From NCBI GenBank assembly GCA_016302435.1, contig JAEDNQ010000024.1, positions 1 to 18,459 of the forward strand: a DNA stretch of 18,459 nucleotides. The letters run 5' to 3'. The stretch comes from Bacteroidaceae bacterium (GTDB lineage: Bacteria; Bacteroidota; Bacteroidia; Bacteroidales; Bacteroidaceae). The position numbers were made by a program, and so were the translations under genes. Below are positions 7,601 to 16,016 of this stretch, piece by piece (the first letter of the stretch is position 1; every line of letters starts with the position of its first letter). The notes beneath the pieces were generated by a model. That model did not search any database, was not told the DNA's origin, and saw only the letters and a list, made by a program, of their open reading frames with translations.

Positions 7601-8911
7601 ATGAAACAACTTTTTATTGAGACTTACGGCTGCCAGATGAATGTGGCAGACAGCGAGGTTATCGCCTCTGTGATGAAGATGGCTGGGTATGAGACGTGTG
7701 ATGACCTCGAACAGGCTGACGCTATATTGCTCAACACTTGCTCCGTCAGGGAAAACGCGGAGAACAAGATATACAATAGGCTTGACACACTCAATGCCTT
7801 GCGCAAAAAGGGGCGCAAGCTCATTGTCGGTGTGGTGGGCTGCATGGCAGAACGTGTCAAGGACAACCTCATCAACGACTATGGTGTGGATATAGTGGCT
7901 GGACCGGACTCTTATCTCTCTCTCCCCGAACTCTTTGCGGCAGCTGAGGTGGGCGAGAAGGCTATCAACATAGAACTGAGCACTACAGAGACCTACCGCG
8001 ACATCATACCTGAACGCATCTGCGGAGCGCATGTGGGCGGTTTTGTCAGCATCATGAGAGGCTGCAACAATTTCTGCCACTACTGCATAGTGCCCTACAC
8101 CCGTGGCAGAGAACGTAGCCGTGAGGTGGAGAGCATACTCAACGAGGTGAAGGACTTGCAGGCTAAGGGCTTTAAGGAGGTGACTCTGCTGGGACAGAAC
8201 GTCAACAGCTACTGTGCGGGCGAGGTGAGATTCCCTCAGCTGCTGGCTCTCGTGGCAGAGGCTGTGCCAGAAATGCGCATTCGTTTCACCACGTCGCACC
8301 CTAAGGACATGAGCGATGAGACTCTTGAGGTCATTGCTGCTCATCCCAACGTCTGCCGCCACATACATCTCCCCGTGCAGAGCGGTTCGGACAGAATACT
8401 GAAACTCATGAACCGCAAGTACACACGCGAATGGTATCTCGGACGCATAGATGCCATCAGGCGCATTCTGCCCGACTGCGGCATCACTACCGACATCTTC
8501 GTAGGCTACCACTCGGAGACGGAGGAGGACCATCAGCTCTCGCTCTCGCTTATGCGCGAATGTGGCTACGACTCAGCCTTCATGTTCAAATATTCTGAGC
8601 GCCCTGGCACGTACGCTTCAAAACATCTGCCTGACGACGTCAGTGAGGAGACAAAAATAAGACGACTCAACGAGATGATTGCCTTGCAGAATGAACTCTC
8701 GGCTGAAAGCTACCGAAAGGATGTGGGCAAGACGTACGAGGTGCTGGTTGAGGGTGTGTCGAAGAGAAGCAAGGATCAGCTCTTCGGGCGCACGTCGCAG
8801 AACAAGGTGGTGGTCTTTGACCGTGCCGGCCATCATATCGGCGACTTCGTGAAGGTTAAAATACTGGAGTCAAGTTCGGCTACACTGAAAGGAATAGAGG
8901 TAGAGGAATAA
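7601..8911 (+). CDS. miaB: tRNA-2-methylthio-N6-dimethylallyladenosine synthase MiaB
   Basis: A 436-residue radical SAM methylthiotransferase that converts i6A37 to ms2i6A37 in tRNAs reading UNN codons. The N-terminal UPF0004 domain carries the three cysteines of the auxiliary iron-sulfur cluster (C11, C47, C81; motif ETYGCQMN). The radical SAM cluster motif is C155-x3-C159-x2-C162 within RGCNNFCHYCIVPYTRGRER, diagnostic of MiaB rather than RimO or MtaB. A C-terminal TRAM domain spans about 370-434. Length is within the normal range. The ATG follows the repeat-bearing leader with no clear Shine-Dalgarno. It is the first gene of the plus-strand run. The 101-base gap to ftsX holds a repeat, so read-through to ftsX is plausible but not shown. 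Confidence 0.97.
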   Translation: MKQLFIETYGCQMNVADSEVIASVMKMAGYETCDDLEQADAILLNTCSVRENAENKIYNRLDTLNALRKKGRKLIVGVVGCMAERVKDNLINDYGVDIVAGPDSYLSLPELFAAAEVGEKAINIELSTTETYRDIIPERICGAHVGGFVSIMRGCNNFCHYCIVPYTRGRERSREVESILNEVKDLQAKGFKEVTLLGQNVNSYCAGEVRFPQLLALVAEAVPEMRIRFTTSHPKDMSDETLEVIAAHPNVCRHIHLPVQSGSDRILKLMNRKYTREWYLGRIDAIRRILPDCGITTDIFVGYHSETEEDHQLSLSLMRECGYDSAFMFKYSERPGTYASKHLPDDVSEETKIRRLNEMIALQNELSAESYRKDVGKTYEVLVEGVSKRSKDQLFGRTSQNKVVVFDRAGHHIGDFVKVKILESSSATLKGIEVEE

Positions 8912-8916
8912 AAAAA

Positions 8917-8958
8917 GACTTGAGCCCAAGGAAAAAAAAACGGACTTGAGGCCAAGGA
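8917..8958. repeat. Two-copy 16-bp repeat between miaB and ftsX
   Basis: GACTTGAGCCCAAGGA (8917-8932) recurs as GACTTGAGGCCAAGGA (8943-8958) with one substitution and a 26-base period; an A run separates the copies. Each copy contains CTTG and CAAG arms around a four-base loop, so each can form a very small hairpin. The repeat begins five bases after the miaB stop codon. Confidence 0.75.
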
Positions 8959-9012
8959 GTGAATTAAGGACATAGAAGCCACTGAGCAAGCAGAGTCATC
9001 AATATATAAACT

Positions 9013-9882
9013 ATGAGCAAGCATCGTTATCCATTTTTCAACACGCAGTTCATAACTGCCACCATCAGCACCACACTGGTACTGGTGCTTTTAGGCATCA
9101 TAGTGCTCTTTGTCATCACAGCGCAGAATCTGTCATCGTATGTGAAGGAGAACATAAATGTGAGTGTGCTCATAAGTGACGACCTCGACAGCCTGCAGAT
9201 CATGAGCATGGGCGAGAACATCCGCACAGCTCCATACACCAAAGAGGTGGCATACATCTCCAAGGAACAGGCTCTGAAGGAGGAAATAGAGGCTCAGGGT
9301 ATAGACCCTACGGAGTTTATCGGCATCAATCCTTATACGGCATCGTTTGAGATAAAGGTGAAGGCTGAATATGCCAACCCCGACAGCATAGCACAAGCGG
9401 TGAGTCAGCTGAAGAGCAATCCGAAAGTGGTGGATGTCATCTACTCAAAGGACCTCATAAAATCGGTAAATGACAACATACGCAAGATAAGCATCATTCT
9501 GCTCATCATAGCGGGTCTGTTTACCTACATCTCTTTCGCTCTCATAAACAATACGGTAAGGCTGACTATATTCTCGAAGAGATTTCTTATCAACACCATG
9601 AAGCTGGTGGGAGCAAGTTGGAGGTTTATCCGCAAGCCGTTCATGACTCGCGGCATAGTGCTGGGAATCGTATCGGCTATCATCGCCGACGGTCTGCTGC
9701 TGAGCGGCGTATACTGGCTCTACAACTTCGAGCCTCAGATAGTCAACATCATCAACCTGAAGGCTGTGGCCATAGTCTTCGGAGCTGTACTGGTCTTCGG
9801 CATCGTCATCACCTCTACATGCACTATGCTGTCAATCAACAAGTATCTGCGCATGAAGAGCAAAGACCTGTACTACATGTAG
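9013..9882 (+). CDS. ftsX: Cell division protein FtsX (ABC transporter permease)
   Basis: A 289-residue membrane partner of the ATPase FtsE. FtsEX transmits cytosolic ATP hydrolysis across the membrane to activate septal peptidoglycan hydrolases. Topology is typical: a short cytoplasmic N-terminus, TM1 at about 13-37, a large extracytoplasmic domain at about 40-155 (NVSVLISD, then KEVAYISKEQALKE), and TM2-TM4 at about 157-178, 212-234 and 249-272. The intracellular loop after TM2 has the permease-type NNTVRLTIFSKRFLINTMKLVGAS. No ftsE is adjacent; in Bacteroidetes it is commonly located elsewhere. The following DUF3098-uppP-truB-queA order is the conserved Bacteroidetes arrangement, which supports the assignment. 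Confidence 0.95.
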   Translation: MSKHRYPFFNTQFITATISTTLVLVLLGIIVLFVITAQNLSSYVKENINVSVLISDDLDSLQIMSMGENIRTAPYTKEVAYISKEQALKEEIEAQGIDPTEFIGINPYTASFEIKVKAEYANPDSIAQAVSQLKSNPKVVDVIYSKDLIKSVNDNIRKISIILLIIAGLFTYISFALINNTVRLTIFSKRFLINTMKLVGASWRFIRKPFMTRGIVLGIVSAIIADGLLLSGVYWLYNFEPQIVNIINLKAVAIVFGAVLVFGIVITSTCTMLSINKYLRMKSKDLYYM

Positions 9883-9949
9883 ACAAGGGGAATAAACACA
9901 TACATAGCGAAACTTATTTTTTCACAAAGCATAATAACACAGTACAATA

Positions 9950-10174
9950 ATGAGAAACTTAGCATTTTCTAAAATCAACTACATCCTGCTCATCGTGGGA
10001 CTTGCAATCATCGTCGTCGGCTTCATGCTCATGTCTGGAGAATCTACTACAGAAGAGGCTTTCAACCCCGACATCTTCAGCGACATGCGCATAAAGATAG
10101 CTCCTATGGTATGCCTCTTCGGCTTCCTCTTTGAAATAGTAGCCATCCTGTGGCCATCAAAGAAAGAAAAATAA
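9950..10174 (+). CDS. DUF3098 family small membrane protein
   Basis: A 74-residue protein with two membrane segments (about 9-28, YILLIVGLAIIVVGFMLMSG, and about 50-68, IAPMVCLFGFLFEIVAILW) separated by an acidic loop containing FNPDIFS and RIKIAP. This is the DUF3098 pattern known almost only from Bacteroidetes, regularly placed between ftsX and uppP. Function is unknown; its place suggests a role linked to division or envelope lipid recycling (inference). The gap from ftsX is 67 bases. Confidence 0.9.
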   Translation: MRNLAFSKINYILLIVGLAIIVVGFMLMSGESTTEEAFNPDIFSDMRIKIAPMVCLFGFLFEIVAILWPSKKEK

Positions 10175-10191
10175 AAAATAGATAGAAGGGA

Positions 10192-10259
10192 ATAGCAGTA
10201 TAGCAGATATAGCTTCCTATATCATCCTATAGCATCCTATAGCTTCCTATACTTCCTAT
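10192..10259. repeat. Tandem ~10-bp repeat before uppP
   Basis: Four exact 10-base periods run from 10211 to 10250 (AGCTTCCTAT, ATCATCCTAT, AGCATCCTAT, AGCTTCCTAT), followed by a 9-base copy ACTTCCTAT at 10251-10259. Shorter TAGCA-containing units continue the pattern leftward from 10192. The consensus is A-K-C-W-T-C-C-T-A-T. The array ends 34 bases before the uppP ATG and occupies most of the DUF3098-uppP gap. Confidence 0.85.
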
Positions 10260-10293
10260 CAGAAAAAAACAACAACAATAATAATATTCAACA

Positions 10294-11112
10294 ATGGATT
10301 GGTTACAAGCTTTACTTATGGGCATCTTTCAGGGACTGACAGAATATCTGCCAGTCAGCAGCTCTGGACACCTTGCCATAGCAGGTGAGTTGCTCGGTGT
10401 GGAAGACCCGGACAAAGTCATGTCATTTGCGGTAGCTGTACATGTGGCTACTGTGCTCTCTACCATCGTCATCCTCTGGAAGGAGATAGTATGGATTTTC
10501 AAAGGACTCTTCCGCCCTTTGGAGGGAGGGAAGATGAATGCTGAACAGAAATACACGCTCAATATTCTTGTGTCTATGATACCTATAGGTGTGGTGGGCG
10601 TACTCTTCAAGGATGAGATAGAGCAGGCCTTCGGCGGACTGGTAGTGGTAGGATGCTGCTTGCTGGTGACTGCTGCTCTGCTGAGCTTCAGCTATTTTGC
10701 CAAACCCCGAACTAAAGAACACATTTCTCTGAAAGATGCCTTTATCATCGGCATTGCTCAGGCCATAGCGGCTCTGCCTGGACTGTCTCGCTCGGGCTCT
10801 ACCATCGGCACAGGCCTTATCCTGGGCGACAAGAAGGAGAGTCTGGCTCAGTTCTCTTTCCTCATGGCTATTCCGCCCATTCTCGGCATGGCTCTGCTCG
10901 ACATAAAGGATATGCTTGAGATGGGCATACAGGAGGCTATGGCTGGTATCTCTCCTATGGCGCTTGCCGTAGGCTTCTTGGCTGCCTTTGTGACTGGATG
11001 CGTGGCATGCAAACTGATGATCAATCTGGTGAAGAAGGGCAAGATGATATGGTTTGCTGTCTACTGCGCCATAGTAGGTGTGGCTGTGCTCGTGTGGCAA
11101 CTGGCTGCATAA
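10294..11112 (+). CDS. uppP: Undecaprenyl-diphosphatase UppP (BacA)
   Basis: A 272-residue integral membrane phosphatase that removes a phosphate from undecaprenyl pyrophosphate, recycling the lipid carrier for peptidoglycan and polysaccharide export; overexpression in other bacteria gives bacitracin resistance. Both family signatures are present: QGLTEYLPVSSSGH at 13-26 (E17, the SSS at 22-24, H26) and LPGLSRSGSTIG at 161-172 with the catalytic-type arginine R166. Length and the hydrophobic segments are normal. A 32-base gap leads to truB, so co-transcription is likely. Confidence 0.97.
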   Translation: MDWLQALLMGIFQGLTEYLPVSSSGHLAIAGELLGVEDPDKVMSFAVAVHVATVLSTIVILWKEIVWIFKGLFRPLEGGKMNAEQKYTLNILVSMIPIGVVGVLFKDEIEQAFGGLVVVGCCLLVTAALLSFSYFAKPRTKEHISLKDAFIIGIAQAIAALPGLSRSGSTIGTGLILGDKKESLAQFSFLMAIPPILGMALLDIKDMLEMGIQEAMAGISPMALAVGFLAAFVTGCVACKLMINLVKKGKMIWFAVYCAIVGVAVLVWQLAA

Positions 11113-11144
11113 TCTTGTAATTTATTACGCATACATACCTACTT

Positions 11145-11942
11145 ATGAATCCGCAAGCTGGTGAAATATTAGTATTCAACAAGCCATACCGCTGGACGTC
11201 CTTCAACCTCGTGGCTAAGGTCAGAGGTGAACTGTCACACCGATTAGGAGTGAAAAAGCTCAAGGTGGGACATGCTGGCACACTCGACCCTCTGGCTACG
11301 GGGGTGCTCATCATCTGCACCGGCAAGAGCACTAAGCTCATTGACGAACTGCAAGCTCACACGAAAGAGTATGTGGCTACCATTAAACTGGGAGCTACTA
11401 CGCCATCCTTCGACATGGAGACACCGGAAGATGCTACCTATCCTACGCAGCACATCAGCCGCTATCTGATAGAGCATACTCTGAATAGGTTTATAGGACG
11501 CATAGAACAGATTCCTCCAACATATTCAGCTATAAAGGTGGATGGCAAACGTGCCTTCAAATATGCCAGACAAGGGGAGGAGATAAAACTGAAGCCTAAG
11601 ATACTGGTAATAGAAGAACTGGAGATTTTAGACTTCGGATGGGTGGAGAATCAGCCTGAGGAGGATGCTCCAGACGCTAAGGAACGCATCAAGCTGCAGA
11701 CAGGAAACTTATCGGACCGACATCTCTCGCTTACCTTAAGAGTGGTGTGCAGCAAGGGCACATACATCCGAGCCTTGGCCAGGGACATAGGTAAGGCTCT
11801 TGGTTCGGGCGGATACCTGACAGGGCTTGTCCGCACTCGCATAGGCCAGTACAGACTGGAAGACTGCCTGGAGATAGAGGACTTCCCTGCATGGCTCGAT
11901 GAGCAGACGCTTGAGAAGTCTGCAGACGTGAGAGAAGAATGA
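11145..11942 (+). CDS. truB: tRNA pseudouridine(55) synthase TruB
   Basis: A 265-residue enzyme that isomerises U55 in the T loop of nearly all tRNAs and acts as an RNA chaperone. The catalytic motif GHAGTLDPLATGVL contains the nucleophilic aspartate D48. NKPYRWTSFNLVAKVR near the N-terminus and EQIPPTYSAIKVDGKRAFKYAR in the middle are also characteristic. A later block includes CSKGTYIRALARDIG. An acidic insert near residues 170-185 (ENQPEEDAPDAKER) is less conserved in the family. It sits between uppP and queA in the standard Bacteroidetes order. Confidence 0.97.
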   Translation: MNPQAGEILVFNKPYRWTSFNLVAKVRGELSHRLGVKKLKVGHAGTLDPLATGVLIICTGKSTKLIDELQAHTKEYVATIKLGATTPSFDMETPEDATYPTQHISRYLIEHTLNRFIGRIEQIPPTYSAIKVDGKRAFKYARQGEEIKLKPKILVIEELEILDFGWVENQPEEDAPDAKERIKLQTGNLSDRHLSLTLRVVCSKGTYIRALARDIGKALGSGGYLTGLVRTRIGQYRLEDCLEIEDFPAWLDEQTLEKSADVREE

Positions 11943-12048
11943 TTGAATCACACATATATAATATAAGGCAATAAGGGTGGTGGACTCAAGGATGTCGCAC
12001 TAATGACTATAGACTTCACCTCTCTTGCCTACAAACAGAGTAATAAGC

Positions 12049-13131
12049 ATGAAACTATCACAATTCAAATTCCGTTTACCTAATGACAAGATAGCTCTCT
12101 ATCCTCGTTCGTACAATCCTAATACAAAGCTGTATGACCGTGATGGGGCAAAGTTGATGGTGCTGCATCGCAAGACTGGCGAGATAGAACACCGCACCTT
12201 CAAGGATATTCTTGACTATTTCGACGAAGGAGATGCTTTCGTCTTCAACGACACGAGAGTATTCCCAGCTCGCCTGTATGGACAGAAGGAGAAGACTAAT
12301 GCTCGCATAGAGGTTTTCCTCTTGCGCGAACTCAATGAGGAGATGCGACTCTGGGACGTGCTCGTTGACCCTGCCAGAAAGATACGCATAGGAAACAAGC
12401 TCTATTTCGGACCAGATCAGTCAATAGTGGCAGAGGTCATAGACAACACAACATCACGCGGACGCACTCTGAGATTTCTTGTGGATGGACCACACGATGA
12501 GTTCAAGGAGAGACTCTATTCGCTTGGCGAGGCTCCCATTCCAGATGATGTGCGCAACCAGCGACCTGCTGAATACATGGACCACGAGATGTTCCAGACT
12601 ATCTACGCTCGATATGAGGGTGCGGTGACTGCTCCATCCACTGGTCTACACTTCTCTCGCGAACTGATGAAGCGCATGGAGATAAAGGGGGTGAACCAGG
12701 CTTTCCTCACTATGCACGCTGGTCTGGGCAACTTCCGAAGCATTGACGTGGAAGACCTTACAAAGCATAAGAATGACTCTGAGCAGATGTTTGTGCGCAA
12801 GGAAACATGCGACATCGTCAACACTGCAAAGCAGAATGGTCATAAGGTGTGCGCCGTAGGCTCTACTACTCTGCGAGCTCTCGAAACAGCTGCCGGACCT
12901 GGTGGCATACTGAAGGAATTTGAAGGATGGACTAACAGGTTTATCTTCCCTCCTTACGAGTTCTCTGTGGCTGACGCCTTTGTCATCAACTTCCAACTGC
13001 CTCTGACAACGATGCTCATGCTTGTGACGGCATTTGGTGACTACGATTATGTCATGAAGGCATACAAGGAAGCTCTCAAGAGTGATTATCTCTTTGGCAC
13101 CTATGGTGACGCAATGCTCATTATCGACTGA
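12049..13131 (+). CDS. queA: S-adenosylmethionine:tRNA ribosyltransferase-isomerase QueA
   Basis: A 360-residue enzyme that transfers and isomerises the ribosyl part of AdoMet onto preQ1-modified tRNA to make epoxyqueuosine at position 34. ATG 12049 (MKLSQFKFRLP) is chosen, since that opening is typical of the family; an in-frame TTG at 12025 would add eight poorly supported residues. Characteristic blocks are FNDTRVFPARLYG, then YEGAVTAPSTGLHFS, and HAGLGNFRSIDVEDLTKHK in the second half. Length is close to that of the E. coli enzyme. Its stop overlaps the folK start by one base (TGATG), indicating coupled translation. Confidence 0.97.
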   Translation: MKLSQFKFRLPNDKIALYPRSYNPNTKLYDRDGAKLMVLHRKTGEIEHRTFKDILDYFDEGDAFVFNDTRVFPARLYGQKEKTNARIEVFLLRELNEEMRLWDVLVDPARKIRIGNKLYFGPDQSIVAEVIDNTTSRGRTLRFLVDGPHDEFKERLYSLGEAPIPDDVRNQRPAEYMDHEMFQTIYARYEGAVTAPSTGLHFSRELMKRMEIKGVNQAFLTMHAGLGNFRSIDVEDLTKHKNDSEQMFVRKETCDIVNTAKQNGHKVCAVGSTTLRALETAAGPGGILKEFEGWTNRFIFPPYEFSVADAFVINFQLPLTTMLMLVTAFGDYDYVMKAYKEALKSDYLFGTYGDAMLIID

Positions 13132-13538
13132 TGCACACCGTTTACCTGTCTCTCGGCACAAACCTTGGCGACAAGGAGGCTAATCTAACATTGGCAATAA
13201 AAGAAATAGAAAGGCGGATTGGCACTATTGGTGCTCAGTCCGCCTTCATATCAACCGAACCTTGGGGATTTGTGTCTGAAAACTCTTTTCTCAATGCAGC
13301 GGTGAGAGTCGTCACTGCCCTATCGCCTGAGGAACTGCTGCAAGAGACTCAACAAATAGAACGATTCATGGGACGCACGCAAAAGTCTAATGGCGGGCAG
13401 TATCACGACCGAGTAATTGATATTGACATCCTGCTGTATGACGACTTGTCCTTATCTACTCCTACTCTCACCATCCCGCACCCTCTGATGAACGAACGGG
13501 ATTTTGTACTTATACCTCTAAAGGAAATACTGGAATAG
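13131..13538 (+). CDS. folK: 6-hydroxymethyl-7,8-dihydropterin pyrophosphokinase FolK
   Basis: A 135-residue enzyme that moves pyrophosphate from ATP to hydroxymethyl-dihydropterin, the step before dihydropteroate synthase in folate synthesis. Visible motifs are SLGTNLGDKEANL at 7-19, STEPWGFVSENSFLNAAV at 41-58, and the nucleotide/Mg-binding block GRTQKSNGGQYHDRVIDIDI with D97 and D99. IPHPLMNERDFVLIPL at 115-130 completes the pattern. The chain is slightly shorter than the E. coli enzyme but carries all the key blocks. The start overlaps the queA stop, so it is the last gene of a tightly coupled pair. Confidence 0.96.
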   Translation: MHTVYLSLGTNLGDKEANLTLAIKEIERRIGTIGAQSAFISTEPWGFVSENSFLNAAVRVVTALSPEELLQETQQIERFMGRTQKSNGGQYHDRVIDIDILLYDDLSLSTPTLTIPHPLMNERDFVLIPLKEILE

Positions 13539-13547
13539 CATTGAAAT

Positions 13548-13579
13548 TATGAACGTTCTGAATTACGGACGTTCTGAAA
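13548..13579. repeat. Two-copy 16-bp repeat before the S9 peptidase gene
   Basis: TTATGAACGTTCTGAA is followed directly by TTACGGACGTTCTGAA, a 16-base period with two differences. The first copy contains the perfect 8-bp palindrome GAACGTTC (13551-13558). The array lies 31 bases upstream of the peptidase ATG, in a 72-base gap after folK. Confidence 0.7.
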
Positions 13580-13610
13580 TAAATAAGTATTGGAATAAAA
13601 AACACATAGA

Positions 13611-15875
13611 ATGCAAGCGACTACACTAATATGTCTCGCCCTTATGGCTATCCCCTCTATGGCTCAGAAGAAACAATTCACGCTGGATGACCTCATCCCT
13701 GGCGGATCAACGTACTATGCGCACTCTGTTCCCCAAAACAAATACCTGACATGGTGGGGGGACAACTGCATCGAACTGGGACTGGATGAATGTAAAACTG
13801 CCTTTGGCAACACAAACGGAGCAGGCTCAGGAAAAGAAAACAATAAGCATGACTCGTCTGAGAAGCTGGTTTCTGCCTCGAATCTCATATCTGCAGACGG
13901 TGTCAATGGAATACTGACGGCTGCTGGTTTCTCTAAGGTGCAACATCTTTACTATGCCTCATTCCCATACGCTGACAGTCCACTGGTGCTTCTGCCTCAT
14001 GGCAAGGAGCGCACGCTCGTCAACTGGGCGGAGAAGAAGGCTGTATGGCATGTCTCTCTGCCAAGTGAAGCAGAGGACGAGGACTGGAACAAAGTATCGA
14101 GGAATACGGCATATACTGTTGGCAATAACCTTCACGTGCTTACGGCGGACGGACAGGACATGAAGGTAAGTCAGGATGGCTCTATAGATATAGTGTATGG
14201 CAAGGCTGTCCATCGCAATGAGTTTGGCATTGAAAAAGGGACATTCTGGAGTCCTGACGGACAAATGCTGGCTTTCTACCGCATGGACCAGAGCATGGTG
14301 TCTAAATATCCACAGGTGAACATGACTCCTGTGGAGGATGTCATAGGCTCTACGGCTGATGGCAAGCTGCATTCCGCTGAGGCTGAAAAGGATTCACGTT
14401 GCGCCACTATTGCTCCAGACCCATATCCGATGGCAGGAGAGACGTCTCACAAGGTGACGGTGGGCATATATGATGTGAAAAGCAAAGAAGTGGTGTACCT
14501 CAACACGGGAGACCCTACGGACAGATACTTCACGAACATATCATGGTCTCCTGACGGCAGCAAACTATACCTGATAGAGCTGAACAGAGACCAAAACCAC
14601 GGTTCTTTGGACGAATATGACGTGGCTACAGGCAACAAAGTGCGCTCTCTATTCTCTGAGGACAACGAGAAATACTTCGAACCCTCACACCCTATCCAGT
14701 TCCTGCCTTGGGACAACAACAAATTCATATACCAGACACGCCGTGACGGTTTTAACCATATTTACCTGTATGACGTGAATGGCAAACAGATCAAGCAACT
14801 GACAAAGGGTACTTTCGAAGTATCGGAAGTTCTGGGATTCAATGTCAAGCAACGCTCTGTCATATATACGTCGAATGCTATCAATCCGCTTCAACAAAAT
14901 GTATTTTCCGTTGACATGAAAGGGAAGATGAAACAGATTGGCGATGGTACTGGCTGGCATCAAGCCGAACTCTCACCTGACGGTGGCTATGTCATAGACA
15001 GATATTCCTCACCAGAAATAGCGCGACGCATTGACATTGTGAACACTTCGAACGGCAAGATGACTAATGTACACAACGCTGATGACCCATGGGATGAATA
15101 TGAACTGCCAACAATAAGTGTAGGAACAATAAAGGCTGCCGACGGAGTTACAGACCTTTACTACCGACTCATCCTGCCTCCGCATTTTGACGAGACAAAG
15201 AAATATCCTGCTGTCGTATACCTCTATGGTGGCCCGCATGCTCACGTGGTGGACGCTTCGCGCAACTGGGGTGCGAGGGGATGGGACATCTGGATGGCGC
15301 AAAAAGGGTATGTGATGTTCAGCATAGACAACAGAGGCAGCGAGAATCGTGGACTTGACTTCGAACAAGCGACATTCCGCCATCTCGGGACAGAAGAGAT
15401 GAAAGACCAGATATGTGGTGTGAACTTTCTCAAAAGTCTGCCATACGTTGACGCTGACCGCCTCGGAGTGCACGGATGGAGCTTCGGTGGTTTCATGACA
15501 ACAAGTCTCATGACTACTTATCCCGATGTCTTCAAAGTGGCTGTTGCTGGTGGCCCTGTCATTGACTGGCGATTCTACGAGGTGATGTACGGAGAAAGGT
15601 ATATGGACACTCCACAGACAAATCCTGAAGGTTATGACAATGCATCGCTCCTTAATAAAGCCAAAAACCTAAAAGGAAGACTCATGATCATCTATGGAGG
15701 AAATGACCCCGTATGTGTCCCACAGCATACTATCTCTTTCATCAGAGCATGTATTGACGCTGGCACTTATCCTGACCTCTTCACATACCCTGGTGACGGA
15801 CATAACATGATGGGCACAGACCGTGTGCATCTCCATAATGTCATCACACGCTATTTTGAAGATCACCTCAAATAA
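13611..15875 (+). CDS. S9 family prolyl peptidase, DPP IV/PtpA-like
   Basis: A 754-residue exported serine peptidase that removes short N-terminal peptides after proline. Residues 1-18 are a signal peptide (ICLALMAIPSMA|Q), unusual in lacking a basic n-region; a stop lies five codons upstream, so no longer start exists. The N-terminal half is a DPP IV-type beta-propeller with WSPDG or LSPDG blades at about 213, 312 and 454. The hydrolase domain from about 510 carries YGGP at 539-542 and the triad S624 (HGWSFGG), D699 and H731. Where DPP IV enzymes have a Glu-Glu pair, this protein has N203-E204 (HRNEFG). From memory, PtpA of Porphyromonas gingivalis uses S603, E636, D678 and H710; the spacings +33, +75 and +107 match E657, D699 and H731 here. 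This favours tripeptidyl over dipeptidyl cleavage (inference). Confidence 0.93.
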   Translation: MQATTLICLALMAIPSMAQKKQFTLDDLIPGGSTYYAHSVPQNKYLTWWGDNCIELGLDECKTAFGNTNGAGSGKENNKHDSSEKLVSASNLISADGVNGILTAAGFSKVQHLYYASFPYADSPLVLLPHGKERTLVNWAEKKAVWHVSLPSEAEDEDWNKVSRNTAYTVGNNLHVLTADGQDMKVSQDGSIDIVYGKAVHRNEFGIEKGTFWSPDGQMLAFYRMDQSMVSKYPQVNMTPVEDVIGSTADGKLHSAEAEKDSRCATIAPDPYPMAGETSHKVTVGIYDVKSKEVVYLNTGDPTDRYFTNISWSPDGSKLYLIELNRDQNHGSLDEYDVATGNKVRSLFSEDNEKYFEPSHPIQFLPWDNNKFIYQTRRDGFNHIYLYDVNGKQIKQLTKGTFEVSEVLGFNVKQRSVIYTSNAINPLQQNVFSVDMKGKMKQIGDGTGWHQAELSPDGGYVIDRYSSPEIARRIDIVNTSNGKMTNVHNADDPWDEYELPTISVGTIKAADGVTDLYYRLILPPHFDETKKYPAVVYLYGGPHAHVVDASRNWGARGWDIWMAQKGYVMFSIDNRGSENRGLDFEQATFRHLGTEEMKDQICGVNFLKSLPYVDADRLGVHGWSFGGFMTTSLMTTYPDVFKVAVAGGPVIDWRFYEVMYGERYMDTPQTNPEGYDNASLLNKAKNLKGRLMIIYGGNDPVCVPQHTISFIRACIDAGTYPDLFTYPGDGHNMMGTDRVHLHNVITRYFEDHLK

Positions 15876-15891
15876 GGTGGGAAATATTCTT

Positions 15892-15990
15892 TATCCTCTA
15901 TTATCCTCTATATCCTCTATTATCCTCTATTATCCTCTATTATCCTCTGTTATCCTCTATTATCCTCTGTTATCCTCTATTATCCTCAAT
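15892..15990. repeat. Ten-copy tandem array of a 10-bp unit before argB
   Basis: The unit TATCCTCTAT is repeated ten times. The second copy (15902-15910) is one base short, copies at 15941 and 15961 read TATCCTCTGT, and the last (15981-15990) ends in AAT. It begins 17 bases after the S9 peptidase stop and ends 26 bases before the argB ATG. A run of seven or eight C's follows directly. Each unit equals about one helical turn. Near-identity of copies implies recent expansion or slippage. Confidence 0.97.
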
Positions 15991-16016
15991 CCCCCCCAAT
16001 AACAACTCTGACAACA

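Noticed and set aside
7571..8533. 320-codon minus-strand open frame inside miaB
   Set aside because: All MiaB catalytic motifs are on the plus strand in the same interval; long antisense frames are common in such genes.
12025..12048. TTG start for queA eight codons upstream
   Set aside because: The ATG at 12049 gives the family-typical N-terminus MKLSQFKF.
15892..15990. CRISPR array
   Set aside because: Units of 10 bases are contiguous with no unique spacers, and no cas gene is present.
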